A DNA stretch of 64,000 bases from Coriolopsis trogii (lineage: Eukaryota; Basidiomycota; Agaricomycetes; Polyporales; Polyporaceae): the NCBI GenBank assembly GCA_020543525.1, contig JAHYIO010000006.1:930001-994000 (forward strand), written 5' to 3'. The notes beneath the pieces are model-generated. The model searched no databases, was not told where the DNA came from, and worked only from the letters and a program-made list of their open reading frames with translations. The number at the start of each line of letters is the position of its first letter. The first letter of the stretch is position 1. This document shows positions 23,605-37,497 of the stretch, piece by piece. Both the position numbers and the translations under genes were made by a program.

Positions 23605-24174
23605 TTATGTGCATAGACTTTGGGAGACAGGATGGAAGGTAAGAAGGGGTCGGCAAGAGGGAGTAGAGAAGAACTCGGTTGTGGCTCGTTTGACTGGTTT
23701 CGTCTGTCAAGTATACGTAACATATGATCGTCCTCGTCGACTCTTCGGACATTTTCTGCATGCTTTACACGTGTGATCACTTCTATGCGTCCACCGCGCC
23801 CTCCCGGACGCACGTCCCAAGTAGTTATACTTTACGGTTTCTGGTTTGCAGTGAGTTCTTTCGTTGGGAGGCAGATGCAAGCGCGCTGATTTGGACTGTT
23901 TGTTTCCAGTCGTGAATGTCGAGCACGGGGGAAGACCACTACCATGCCATATATGCCCTGCTGTGATGAATTCGGAACTACAACAGACATGCATTCCGCA
24001 TTCGATTCTATCCGCTCCTCTGTCATCCATGACGAATGGCCGACGATGAAGCGCCGACCGACCTTGTCGATGGATGATATCATCGTAGTCTAGTTCAGCG
24101 CAGTTCTTATTCGTATCGGCCATGCAATCTGCTGTTCGTCAACTATCCGTGCCTCTCTGCATTGTACGCTCACC
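23605..24174. other. Intergenic region SEC24 to TenA gene
   Basis: Holds the SEC24 3' flank and the promoter of the TenA-family gene. No coding exon was seen. Confidence 0.4.
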
Positions 24175-25076
24175 ATGTCCGTACCTCTGACGACCCATCT
24201 TGCATCTCTCTCGACCCCGCGCCCGTATGCGGCGGCGACGCAACATTCGTTCCTCACTGCGGCCGGCACAGGCGCGCTCCCTCTCCCGCTCCTCTCCCTC
24301 TACCTGTCGCAGGACCGCATCTACGCCGCGCACGGCTACTCGCGTTTCATTGGCCACCTCCTCACGCGCATCCCGTTCTCATCCACGCATGCCCCCGACT
24401 CCGCCGAGGAGGCGCTCAACGCGGACATCCTGAAGCTCCTCTCGGGCGCGCTCCAGAACATGGTCCGCGAGGTCGGCATGTTCGGCGAGGTCGAGCGCAA
24501 GTACAACTTGGGGTTCGGGCAATGGCGCGAACGCAAGGCGACGCGTGATTATACGGCGGAGATGGCGCGCGTTGGCGCGTTCGGGACCATCGAGGACGGA
24601 CTTGTCTTCCTGTGGGCTATGGAGCGCGTGCGTCTCAGTATTCAAGCTCCAGCCTCGCGCGTGCCGGGCTTCAGATGTTGTCGTGCGGCGAGTGCTGATC
24701 TGAACTGACTCGGTACTGGATCATTCGCAGGTATATCTCGATGCTTGGAAGTACGTCAAGTCGCTCTTGCGGAACGTGCCTGAGGGCAAAGCCACTCCCG
24801 TGCTGTCTGCAATCAAGGAGCTCGTGGAAAACTGGACCAATCCGGAATTTGAAGAGTTTGTCGATGCCATTGCAAACCTCATTAACCGGTAGGCTTCCTC
24901 TATCCACGACGTCTAGTGTCCCAGCACACCTCTGACGGAAGTAATGCATCAGCATGTCTATCAAGCCTGGCACTCCTATGTTTGTTCGAACAGAAGAGAT
25001 ATGGGCAAGAGTTGTTGAGCTTGAGGAAGCCTTCTGGCCTGTGGGCGGAGAGGAGTTAGCTGTACTGTCTGCCTAA
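24175..25076 (+). CDS. TenA/THI-4 family protein (thiaminase II-like)
   Basis: Three exons, 24175-24627, 24731-24888 and 24953-25076, join in phase to 244 residues, close to the usual TenA length of about 220-240. The family has an all-helical heme-oxygenase-like fold. Its best known members hydrolyse aminopyrimidine products of thiamine breakdown for salvage. Visible features are LSQDRIYAAHGYSRFIGHLL near the N-terminus, which corresponds to the substrate pocket helix, the ME(R)VYLDAWKYVKSLL helix, and the C-terminal helix MFVRTEEIWARVVELEEAFWPV. I see no thiamine gene beside it, and no TPP riboswitch was recognised in the introns. Many fungal members lack proven thiaminase activity, so the catalytic assignment is tentative. 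Confidence 0.88.
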
Positions 25077-25262
25077 TGCTGTGAAGCTCAATGTAATATA
25101 AATTTCTTGAAACACAAAATACTCTGAGAAGAAGTACATGGAGAGGATATGAGAGAAAGTGAGAAGTCTTTAGTAACATGTCACAAAGAGTAAACTACAG
25201 TTTCAGTGCTGTGGCAGGTATCTTCCACTATATCTGCCTCTGGGCTGCCAGTTGATCATGAG

Positions 25263-26284
25263 TCAACTATAGGTTGATACAGCCTCATTGACCATGCTCA
25301 CCAGTCTGATTTTATGTGTACTAGACATATGTTTCTTCAGATCATGCTGCCTACTGTAGGCCTTTGAACAATTGGGTTCGAGGCAGGGATAGGGCCTTTG
25401 ACCCCACTCAGTGCATTTAATGTGCACATTGAGATTGTGTTTCTTGTCAAATCCTCCACAAGATCATAATAGCATATATAAGCTTCAATAGAGTCTGAAT
25501 ATGTAAGGAGAGAATAGATTTCAATACCTTTTGGGCAGTAGGGACAGGTATATTTTTTGGTAGTTCTGGTCACCTTAGTGGGATCCAGTTGAACAGGAGT
25601 GTCAATGACACTCATGTTAGGCACTGTTTGGGAGTTTTGAACAGTGCTCTGACCAGATGGCAGCAGTAACAATTTAGTGAGAGAGCCTCATGCAGTTGTA
25701 CAAGTATCAGGGGGAAAACTTACAAAATCTTCATAAATTCTGTGTTGATATACTGAGTCCACAAGGAGTGATGGCAAGGCTGGTGGACCCCAGTTTGGGG
25801 GTCCAAGGAAGTTGGTGTAAGGTGCTTCTGATGAATTGTTCTGATACAAAGTGTGTCAAGAAGGAAAGACCCAGTAACAATTTAGAATAATCTACCCATG
25901 TTGGATATCCAGTCTGGTAGGAAAAAGTTGATACATTAGACAAAGGAAGGAATTTAGTAAGTAAGACTAGTACCTCTGGGATCAGATTCTGTGGGAACTG
26001 GTGTTCAAAGCAAGCATCAGACTTTGGTCAAGATTATCTCTCCAGTCAGAACTCACATCTGTGAACTGTTGAGTGCTGGTGTGTGTATGTGTTGCGTCAG
26101 GTGTGAGTTGGCTGGTTACTGGGATGGAGTCAGTGGCTGGGAACTCCTGTACCATCAGAGTGGTCGGACAGTTATATTCACTGAGATTCATAAGCTCCCC
26201 GTGTCGGAACCTCAATGCTTGTGAGCCAGCATCAAGGTCCCAGCCATGAGGTTCCAAGAAGTACAGCATATCTGGCTCTGTCAT
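25263..26284 (-). CDS. C2H2 zinc-finger protein in an AT-rich island (model approximate)
   Basis: Two adjacent zinc fingers are clear once the intron at 25454-25527 is removed in phase 1. Finger 1 is CPYC-x3-F-x5-L-x2-H-x3-C (KYTCPYCPKGFDKKHNLNVH), a variant ending in Cys. Finger 2 is classical C-x4-C-x3-Y-x5-L-x2-H-x4-H (SKAYSRQHDLKKHM). The stop at 25263 follows soon after finger 2. The proposed start gives MTEPDMLYFLEPHGWDLDAG; several small exons between 25540 and 26080 have credible donors (GTGAGT at about 26060, GTAAGT at about 25730), but the exact chain is uncertain and more 5' exons (to about 26560) are possible. It is probably a DNA-binding transcription regulator. The region is visibly richer in A+T than its neighbours. 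Confidence 0.6.
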
Positions 26285-28971
26285 GCTCTCTGTAGATCGT
26301 GCAGGAGGAATAGAGAGGACTGCAGTTAATGTAGAATGAGATAGCAGACGAAAGTCTGAGTACAACAGCCTCAGAGAGAGACTGAAGGGCAGGGGTGAGT
26401 TGCAGGACCGGCACTGAGGGACTCTCAAGCACTCGTATATACGTAGGCGGAGCGGTAAGCGCGCCCGAGTACAGCAGCTGCGGCAGACGCAGTGAATGCC
26501 GCATGAAGACGTCGAAGTTGATGCCGAAACAGACTCGCGAGCTGCTTCCCAATCAAGCACTTCACCTCGGTGCAGGAACCGTGACAACGGGTTAGTGGAA
26601 GCTGTATCCGGTGAGATCGCTCCCAAGGAGGAACTTCGAATCTCGTTAGGTTGTACGTTTCGCAGATGCTGCGGCGATTGCTGTGAGAAACGATACTGCA
26701 GCTCGGTGGGTGTGGCACATCTGAGTGATCCATAGCCCGGCAGGAGTTCATTGGGTACAGTGGAGCTATTGGCTGAATGATCATCATTGGTAAACCACTA
26801 TCACACCCGGGATGTACGCTGTGAGTCATTCTTGTACGACCACGAGGCAGATGTGGGAGCGGAAGTTCACGCGCGCCGACGCCAGCCATATCGCAGACCC
26901 TTCACTCAGATTGCCACATCTGCTGAGAATAGCGTTGTCGCGGGGCGAGGCATCTATTGAATGAACCACCGCCTGTAAGTTGCACCGTCAAGAGCTCAGA
27001 CAATCTTCAATAGGGTACACTGACCGCTGGTCTTCACAACGAGGGGAGTGGCATGGCGGTACGGAAGCCTTGGATGCACGAGGTGAGGTAGATTGTGACG
27101 GGGTTGTCGCAATCTAATTGGACAGTTGACAGTAGAACGTCGCCTGGGTGCTATTCAAAGATTCGGAGACGGAATTGTCGAGGGATCCCAAGCGCGACAG
27201 CCAGCTGCCAACGCAGCATGAAGCAAGAGACACGAAGGGGCAGGCTGAAGTATGGACTCAGATCTCAACCGACTATAACGTATGAGCTGGCGAGTTTATG
27301 GGTACATCTTGCCATTTCACGAGTCTCGGGAGCCATTTCAGGTGTACTCGCCAAGACCTTCGCTTCTGTGGACAACGCTCAGCTGCATCCTGCGGGGAAT
27401 GAGAGACTTCTTGGATGTCGCAGTAATCACTTTCCCAGTATGGGAGAGCCGTACCCAATATCCAAAATTGTTCTCACCCCCGTTCGTAATTCAGCAGATT
27501 GTTGCTACGTGTACGTCTGTCTGCACCGTCACGCATTCAGAGCGTGGCCGCGCGGCGTCGCCGTCGCGTAGACGATGGCGATGATACAGATAAACGGGGA
27601 GTTGGAGTGGCTCTCTGTAGTAGACATCTAACTTTCGTCAACGAATAGGGCTGGTTCCAACAGTGCTCAGACGTTCCGTGTGGTTCAACAGCCCGGTACA
27701 GAACAACACGGAACGCTATGACGTCTCCAATTCGGCGAAGGGTGGAAACCTCGGTGAAATGAAGACATGATTTAACGCACCCATCCAGCGCAGAGGAGCT
27801 ATCCCCGACTACGTATGATGCCTTCAGTCAAAATGCCACATGTAGAGACGAGCCCGCCGTTTGCATTCTCTTGAGGCGGTTCAAAATCGTGACGGTAATA
27901 GTCATAGAGCAAGCAGAATCTTGTGCATAGAACCAGCCAGTTGAAATCCGTATTCACGTAGTAGTATGTCCAAGATGGAGAGCCAGCATGACGTAGTACA
28001 TGAGTATGCACTAGGGAAGGAGACGCAGACGAGTGTGCGCGTGTTTTTTTTTCGGTCAAGCGGTCCGGTCCGAGACCTCCTTGGGGGCGCTTGCATGGAC
28101 TTACCTTTGCCCTTGATTGATCAGCCTAGTACTAGTACCATGCAGCTGTCCACACGCCGCATCTATGGGAAGACACAGACTTTCTCAAAGCCTGGAGAGA
28201 CACAGCGACATGGCAAACAACGGCACGACTCATCTCTGAATCCAAATCAAGTTGTTTTCAGGCTGTCAGGCACACCCGATATGGTCGTCCTCAATGAACT
28301 CGCCGCCCGTACGACTATTTACCTCTGGACTAATCGGCAGATAACAGCACATCGCTCACACATTTTGCACTACTGAAATAGCCCAAGCTACAGTAGGCGC
28401 GGCGAAGACAGCCACCAGTCGCAGCAAGGCACCACCGTGGTCAGGCGACCGTCGTGGGCGTCGCCTCCGTGGCTCGAGAGCTGCCTGACTGTATGACGCG
28501 TTATAGCGGAAGGGTACGTGTTCGAACGGTCGGAGTACAAGGTTGACGTGTTGACGTTGGGCTACCGTCATATTCAACTTTCTAGGCCACGTGTTCGTAA
28601 GTTGTAGGGGTCATGGCGCCGTGGCAGCCGCAAGGCCCCAATGACGACGTCGCTGTGGGTCTTGCAAGGAACAACCACCCATGTTCAATCAAGGCGGTTT
28701 TGACTACGCCCAGGCTGTTGCGACTCGGCCTCGGCCACAGCAGGTAGGTATGTACGCCCTAAGCGTCTGTGCACAGGTACGTCATCCTCAACCCCAAGCT
28801 CCAGACGGGAGGAGTGCTCCCTTTGCCCCTGAGGCCACCCTGTGCTCCACAACGCTCAAAGTCTATATAATACTGCAGCCAGCTCCCTGGAATATGCACC
28901 ACAACAACATCCCGGTTATCACGACTTTCGACGACCCAACTTAAATCGTCCCACTCTCCCCTCACTTCACA
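26285..28971. other. Region without a supported gene
   Basis: 26285-26890 contains open - strand frames that may belong to the 5' end of the zinc-finger gene. 26900-28860 shows only short, domain-free ORFs on both strands. The final 100 nt are the promoter of the next gene. Confidence 0.35.
28864..28870 (+). promoter_or_regulatory. TATA box of the Gly-rich protein gene
   Basis: TATATAA lies about 100 nt before the ATG at 28972, a good position for a fungal TATA box. In fungi such boxes are commoner in inducible or stress genes. Confidence 0.55.
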
Positions 28972-29798
28972 ATGCCTCTCTTCGGAAAACACAACAAGGT
29001 ACGGATTGTTGCAATACTCTCTACGCTAATGATGAATCGACGCTGATCACCCTTACCGCCCCTAGGACAAGGATACCGCCCGCCACGGTCATCATGATAC
29101 GCAGTACGACGCCCAGCGCGACACCAACTTGCAAGGGCAAGAGCCGTATGGAACTACGGTACCCAACCAAGCCAACCAGGGCTACGACAACATGGTACGT
29201 GCCAGTCATCTCACTACGCAAGCGGTTGCAGGGTCACGCTAATTTCGCTCGTGCGCATTCCACAGGGCCATACCACCGCCGGCGGTTTAGGCGCAGGTAG
29301 CGACCCCTACAACCAACCCACGCACATGCAAGGCGGCCCCGGCTCCGGCCTTGGTGGGGCAGGCCCCAACCCGCACGTCCCCCCCGTGTCGCACATCAAC
29401 AACGACCCGGCGCACTCTAGCGGCGGCGGTGGCGGACGTTTCGTGGGCAAGGCGGAGTCAGCCGTGGGCTCGCTCGTCGGTAGCCAGGCTCTGAAGGAGA
29501 AAGGCTTCCAGAAGCAGCAGGAGGCGGGCGCGTTCAAGATGCAGAGCGCAGAGATTGCGGAGGCAGAGCGCCTCGAGAAGGAGGCGCTCATGCGCCGTGA
29601 GCGGGCTGTTGCGCATGGTGAGTAACCTGTGTCGAATGCTGTCAAGCTTGGAAAAGGTTGATGTTGAATTGTGACTTGCTAGGCGCACACCCGGACAACA
29701 GGAATCTTGGCGGTCTACAGGGCGCGAACACGCTCGCTGACGTCACTGGACCTGGTCACACAACTGGTGTGTCTGGTGGGCACGGCGGAGCATACTAA
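28972..29798 (+). CDS. Small conserved fungal Gly/His-rich hydrophilic protein
   Basis: Begins MPLFGKHNK, then DKDTARHGHHDTQYDAQ, a Gly/Asn/Pro-rich middle with many His, then the conserved core FVGKAESAVGSLVGSQALKE followed by a charged helix (AEIAEAERLEKEALMRRERA). The last exon ends SGGHGGAY with a stop at 29796-29798. Four exons, about 215 residues. There is no signal peptide or membrane helix. The core (K-x-E-S-x-x-G-x-x-x-G-x-x-x-L-x-x-K-G) recurs in short fungal proteins of unknown role and resembles hydrophilic stress-type proteins. A TATA box supports inducible expression (inference). No enzyme function can be assigned. Confidence 0.8.
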
Positions 29799-31738
29799 AG
29801 TAATAGCCATGTAGTGAATCTTGTAACATATCGCGGACTCTTGTACTTATAGTCATGATATATTGCATATAGCCACGTCTTACCGCCCTCTAAGATAATG
29901 TGAGCGTTGTGCGTCGACCATACCGTGGACCGGGGAACGGACAAGGGAGACCGATGTGTGGGAGATGCACAGAAGACGGCTTCGAAACACGTATCGACCT
30001 GACCTTCACTTCTTCGAATCGAGGCGTCATTCCAGTCTACGAATTTTTCTTCTACCATACTCAGTGAGGCTGAGTTGATTGAAAGTTGAAGTCATCTTGC
30101 GTTGTCCCGATTCGAGACATCCAGATGTTCGATATCAACCGGAGTGGTTGGAGACGCGGATTCGCATCGACTTATGCAGCGGCTTCCTGTGTTCTTATCC
30201 CAACATAACGGGAAAGCATCAAGGCGACTCACCAGGGCATCGCAGTGCACATCAACAGAGACCAGCGTACAAGCGGACTCTGACTGTAGAGGTCTGGAAT
30301 TATGCATACGAGAGTCTAAGACGTACAAGATGGACACGCTGTATCAACGAGGCTGAGCTCGAGGCAATAGGATCTTCTCGCTCGATCTAGTGCAGCGAAG
30401 CGCGGCCCTGGAAACCTGGAACGTGCATCTTTCCTATTGCGTGGACGAATCCAAGCAAGGACGAGCCCTTCGCCAGGGACTATGTTCAAACGATCGTCCC
30501 CACGTCGACTGCCCGGTCCAACTGTCTGGTCGATCTGTCACTCAAAGCATTACGATTCACCCCTCTATCGAGAAGTCGCTTGAAAGCGGAGAAATGACAC
30601 GTCCGGTCATGTCTTCGGTCGTGACGAAGTCGACGTGAAACTCGCCGCGAGAGAGAAGGTCACTTAGCTGATACTGGGTCGTAGGTGCGCTCTTGACGTG
30701 GCACGCCGGGAGGGGTTACTGTCCTATTGCTGTACATGAGCGGGTCTGGCATCAAGGAACAGACGCAGGAAGATACAGAATATCAGAACGAGTGACGCAA
30801 CGACGTACAGCCCAAAAGAGAGGAGGTTCTGAGGCTAGGTTGACTCGTCGCCCTAGACACACATATGCATATCGTACCCCCGGCAACTAACCGAGGGGGA
30901 CTGCTAAGGCTTGGCGATAAGTATAATGGCCGACATCGCTTCACGAATAGTAGGATGCGGGGATGAGGCCCCGTTAGAGCATGACACGCGCTATGAGGTC
31001 AGTGCGGATGTAGGCGTCTTTTGGCCGTGTGGCAAAGTGGTGGCTACGACTCTGATATCATCCAGTAACGGAATGAAAACATCCGGGACCAAGACCTTCG
31101 CAAAATCAAGGACGCGGTGCTGCAATGCGCCGACGCCGACGCCGCTGGCTTGAACCACTGGTTCGTGGGGTGATGCGCCGGCGCAATGTCATGAGACAGA
31201 AGACATTGGAAGTGCATATTCGATGTCGCACGTTTGAGGGCACGGCTTACGGCCAAGTTTTTAATATCGCTATGGACGATGCGTTCGTGCTACGATCGTC
31301 GGTCGTATGCCCATTGCAACGTGCTGAAGTGTGAGCAGAACGATCTGTGCAGCAATAAGACACTCAAGTGTACGTGAGTCCGCCACTAATTCGTCATGGA
31401 CCGGTGCAGAGCCGATGGGCTGTGTTGGAGGGAGACTCGAGAGGAAGGGACGAGCTTGGAAGAGAGCGCTCGACCACAGCTTTGGGCTTAGCGTGCCCGG
31501 CTGTGTGATGACATAAGCGTCCCTGTTTGGGGCTAATCGCGACGCGTCTCAAATGAATATAAGCTCTTCCCGAACACTCTGTCCTCTCAACTCCTCCGTC
31601 TTCCTCCTTTCCCCCTTCGTCGTCACGTCTCGTCTGGACGGCCGCTTCACTCACCCCCTTTTGAACGTTTCTGCAAATCCACGACCCGTCGCAAGACCCA
31701 GACACGCCTCAGCAACCCACCCAATATCGTAGATAATC
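29799..31738. other. Intergenic region upstream of GFA1
   Basis: I see no supported gene in nearly 2 kb. The proximal part (31558-31738) is the GFA1 promoter. Confidence 0.4.
31558..31690 (+). promoter_or_regulatory. GFA1 core promoter: TATA-like box and CT tract
   Basis: TATAAG at 31558-31563 is followed by a long C/T-rich stretch to about 31640, ending some 100 nt before the start codon. Confidence 0.5.
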
Positions 31739-34448
<2,710 letters not shown>

Positions 34449-35234
34449 ATGAGCGGTGTCAGATTGTTGAACGTGTACTCTCACGTCAACAAGGACAGAG
34501 GATACGCGAAGGGAGGATGGAGGACTTGACGAGGAGGATGGGGTAATCGGACGTTGTACGAGTCAGATGGGAACGCAAAACGCACGGACGATCGGATGTA
34601 AACACGGACTCTCATGGCATGCTCCCCTCGCGCGAGCATTATCCCATCGCATAACACAAGTGTGAACAACAGATTCACAATGGACTAAGTAGTACAAAGT
34701 CCTTTCTATCGCTTTCGTACTAGATCATTCGGGTATACATCGCATATCGCGGCAAGTCGAGACTGTCGCGTCAGCATTGAACTTATGTAGACGCACCCGG
34801 CGACAGTCAATTCCGCACTGCAACTCGGACGCAAGAGGCGGGAGAGATATGCACATTGAGATTCCATTACAGCGGTACGATAGAGCGAGTACAGAGATGA
34901 GAGCAAGACAGCATGAGTGGAGCACAACGAGTGCGCGCGCTTTGGTCGATGACACAACACGAGAAGAGAGCATGTAAACGTATGCAAAACGAGTGTGAAT
35001 AGCCGTTAATGACATCGTGTATGGGAGTCGAGTCAGGCTAAAGAGAGCATTGAAAGAACGGGACCAGGGAATGTCTCTGACTGGGGGGAATCAACCCAAG
35101 CGAGATGTTATGGGAGGGACGGTAGGGCGGAGGATAACAAGTTGAGGCGAACTATGAACACGTACTTGTCAACATCGCGAGAGAACGGGAGTCAAGGCCA
35201 ACACGTACCGAGACGCGTGAGCGGCGACGTTCCA
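34449..35234. other. Convergent 3' region between GFA1 and coiled-coil gene A
   Basis: No gene seen. Both flanking genes end here. Confidence 0.45.
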
Positions 35235-36399
35235 TCACGTCGACGACTCCCTGCTTCTCGAACGGCTCATGACGGATTTCGAGACCCTTTTCTTGAGTTT
35301 TCTCAGCCCTTGACCGAGGTTGTCGTATGCCGCCTCGAAGTAGGGCACAGATTCGGCAGCGACGTTCCTGATCGCGGAGCGGCGGGGAGACGAGGAGCCC
35401 TCTTCGAGTGCAGACTGCGCGGGAGATGCAGACTGCGCGGGGGGTGCAGACTGCGCGGGGGGGTGATTGTCGATGGGAGAATGCAGCACCTCGGTGGACT
35501 GCCTGTCGGAGGTTCGCGTGATGACGGGCTCACCGGTGAGCAGAGCGTTGATTTTCTTCATCTGCTCCATCATGGCGGTGAGCCGTTCATCGACTTGCTT
35601 GAAGCCTTTGTCCATCTTCTTCTCCAACAAGTCTATGCGTGCGTCTGCCTTCTTGAGGCCGTCGTCCACCTTCTCGAGGTCGTCGTCCATCTTCTTGAGG
35701 CCGTCGTCCACCTTCTTGAGGCCGTCGTCCATCTTCTTGAGGCCGTCGTCCATCTTCTTCTCGATGTTGTCAATGCGTTTACCGTTCTCGTTCGTGGCCT
35801 CCCTTAGATGCACCCGCAGTTTCTCGAGTTCGTCGGGCAAGACCTCCTCTTCGATGCGTTTGACAGCGAACTCGACATTGAGCACGGACTGCTTGAACGC
35901 AAGATAGTCGGTAGGGGGCCCGAGGGGCAGCTTATCGATCTTCTCGTTGAGCTCCTCGAACTTGTGGTCGATCTTGCGGTCCACAGCGGAGACCTGTGAC
36001 GACACCCGGTCGACTCGGCCGTTGACGTTGTCGATCTGGGACTTGACAAACTGGGCCTCCTCCCACTTGCCGTGGACAGCAAGCCCCATGTCAATCTGGA
36101 GGGAACTACGCCCTCCAGGCTGTAGTGGGTTCGGCGGCGGCGTGGGTGTGTCCTGGAGAGGGAGGTGCTGTGGGGTAAGAGCGGGAGTAGCTGCTCAGAC
36201 GTCAGACGGGCAATGCCCACAGCGAAGGTCACTCGCACTCACCCATGGCTTTCAGACCTAAACTGTGCAGAGAGAGCTGGAGGGTGACGGTGTGCTGGGG
36301 GTTGGAGAAGACGAGAGGGAGGGTCCGGATGATTAAATGAGGACGCCTTGGGCGGGGTTTATCATGCCTATCTCGCGCATCTTTTGTCCTCGGCGCCAT
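35235..36399 (-). CDS. Tandem coiled-coil protein A
   Basis: Two exons. Exon 1, 36243-36399, encodes MAPRTKDARDRHDKPRPR and ends phase 1. After a 52-nt intron (36191-36242), exon 2 (35235-36190) completes 370 residues. Order of features: basic N-terminus with RRPHLIIRTLPLVF; Pro-rich linker (TPTPPPNPLQPGG); helices with QIDNVNGRVDRVSSQVSAVD; a coiled coil of heptads KKMDDGL/KKVDDGL/EKVDDGL (about six copies, 35640-35765); a three-fold PPAQSA-type repeat; and a basic C-terminus LRKLKKRVSKSVMSRSRSRE. No enzyme motif, signal peptide or convincing membrane helix. Paralogue of gene B at 37498-38622: exon 1 has the same length (157 nt) and phase. I do not recognise the family. Oligomerisation through the coiled coil is likely. 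Confidence 0.8.
35409..35463 (-). repeat. 18-nt tandem repeat, three copies, in gene A
   Basis: Three near-identical 18-nt units encode PPAQSA, PPAQSA and SPAQSA in the linker after the coiled coil. Confidence 0.8.
35640..35765 (-). repeat. 21-nt tandem repeat encoding coiled-coil heptads in gene A
   Basis: About six 21-nt units with the core gaggccgtcgtcca on the + strand encode heptads of the form (K/E)K(M/V)DDGL. Several units are nearly identical at DNA level, so the array is young or kept uniform by slippage or conversion. Confidence 0.85.
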
Positions 36400-36541
36400 T
36401 TGGGACGAACAAAGGGCGGAGTGCAGTGACGGAAAAGGGTGCGATGACTCGCGGAGGGAGAACGAGAGATACACGAGGCAGCGAATACCCTCGGCGGAGT
36501 CGTGTGGTCCTAGGATGTTCCCACAGAGATGCCCGTCTGAT
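36243..36541 (-). repeat. Segmental duplication, copy at gene A (promoter plus exon 1)
   Basis: Matches 38466-38764 at a nearly constant offset of about 2222 nt. The upstream end is a 43-nt stretch with no difference seen, ending at about 36540. Exon 1 shows scattered substitutions. Confidence 0.85.
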
Positions 36542-37497
36542 AGCTTGAGGTCCAGGCCAACGGAGATCAAGGAGCAGACAAAAGGCAGGCGAACGTCGCA
36601 CTAGACAGCGAAGGGGTAGGAGGACGAGCAGGAGGGTAAGTCGAGGGTGAGACTCAGAGGCACTCGGAGTGGGATGGCAGGTAGCACACACACACATCGC
36701 TGCTGGCGCCACGAGGCCCTCGCATACGCTTACCTAATGGTCATTCACGGGAGTAAGCGCTCATCTGGCCGTCAACCCGGCGAACGCGGTATCCATGGCC
36801 ATTTGTCGTGACTCGTTCCAAGGCAATTCGTAAGGTTTCCAACCGTGCAGGAGAGACGTTGTGGACTCCATGAAACCCTCAGGAGAAGGGCAAGGGTATG
36901 GACCAGTGTTCAAGGGTATCTCATGCACCACACAACGCCATCGTCCACAAAGTCTGGCGTCTTGCAAGTTGAGCCAATTCAATCGAGCTCCTTCACCCCT
37001 TTCCTCGCAACCGTCGGTAGCCACGGAGAACGAGTCAAAGAGTATGCACACCGTTGTTCCATATTACGACAGTACAATAGCACAGACTCACAGGCGAGAG
37101 CGTAAGCGACAACAAACGTGGCAAAGCAGATTGGGCAGAGAAGCTCAGTCGACTACGGGAGAAACGACACGAACGGGAAGAGAAACGGACACGAACTCAA
37201 ACGACTGTGGAATTGAGAGAGGAGAGAGGAGAGCATGCAGAGCAAACTTAAAGTGCGAAGTAGACGGGTAGTACAAACGAATTGGATGATCGCCCAGCTC
37301 CGGCTGGGGGGAAATCAGCCCCGGCCAGACGTTGGGTGAGAGGAAGGAAGAATTGGACGTTGATTGATAGCGAGCGCCCTGTTCGGATTCGGCGCAATGG
37401 AGACGATCATGGGAGCGGAGCGGGGCGATATGTCAGTCGTCGACGGAACACAAGAGAAGGACGTCGTCACGCACGGACAGCAAAGAGCCCTCGTGGA
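36400..37497. other. Intergenic region between tandem genes A and B
   Basis: 36400-36541 is the promoter of gene A and is duplicated upstream of gene B. 36740-37490 contains overlapping open frames on both strands (about 36761-37051 on -, 36861-37271 on +) with no recognised domain. I do not call them genes. Confidence 0.4.

Noticed and set aside
35142..35807. 221-codon + strand ORF rich in HLLEAVV repeats
   Set aside because: Antisense shadow of the heptad array of gene A; the periodicity comes from the coding repeat on the other strand.
36761..37271. Possible extra gene between tandem genes A and B
   Set aside because: Both strands are open with equally plausible translations and no recognised domain or splice pattern.
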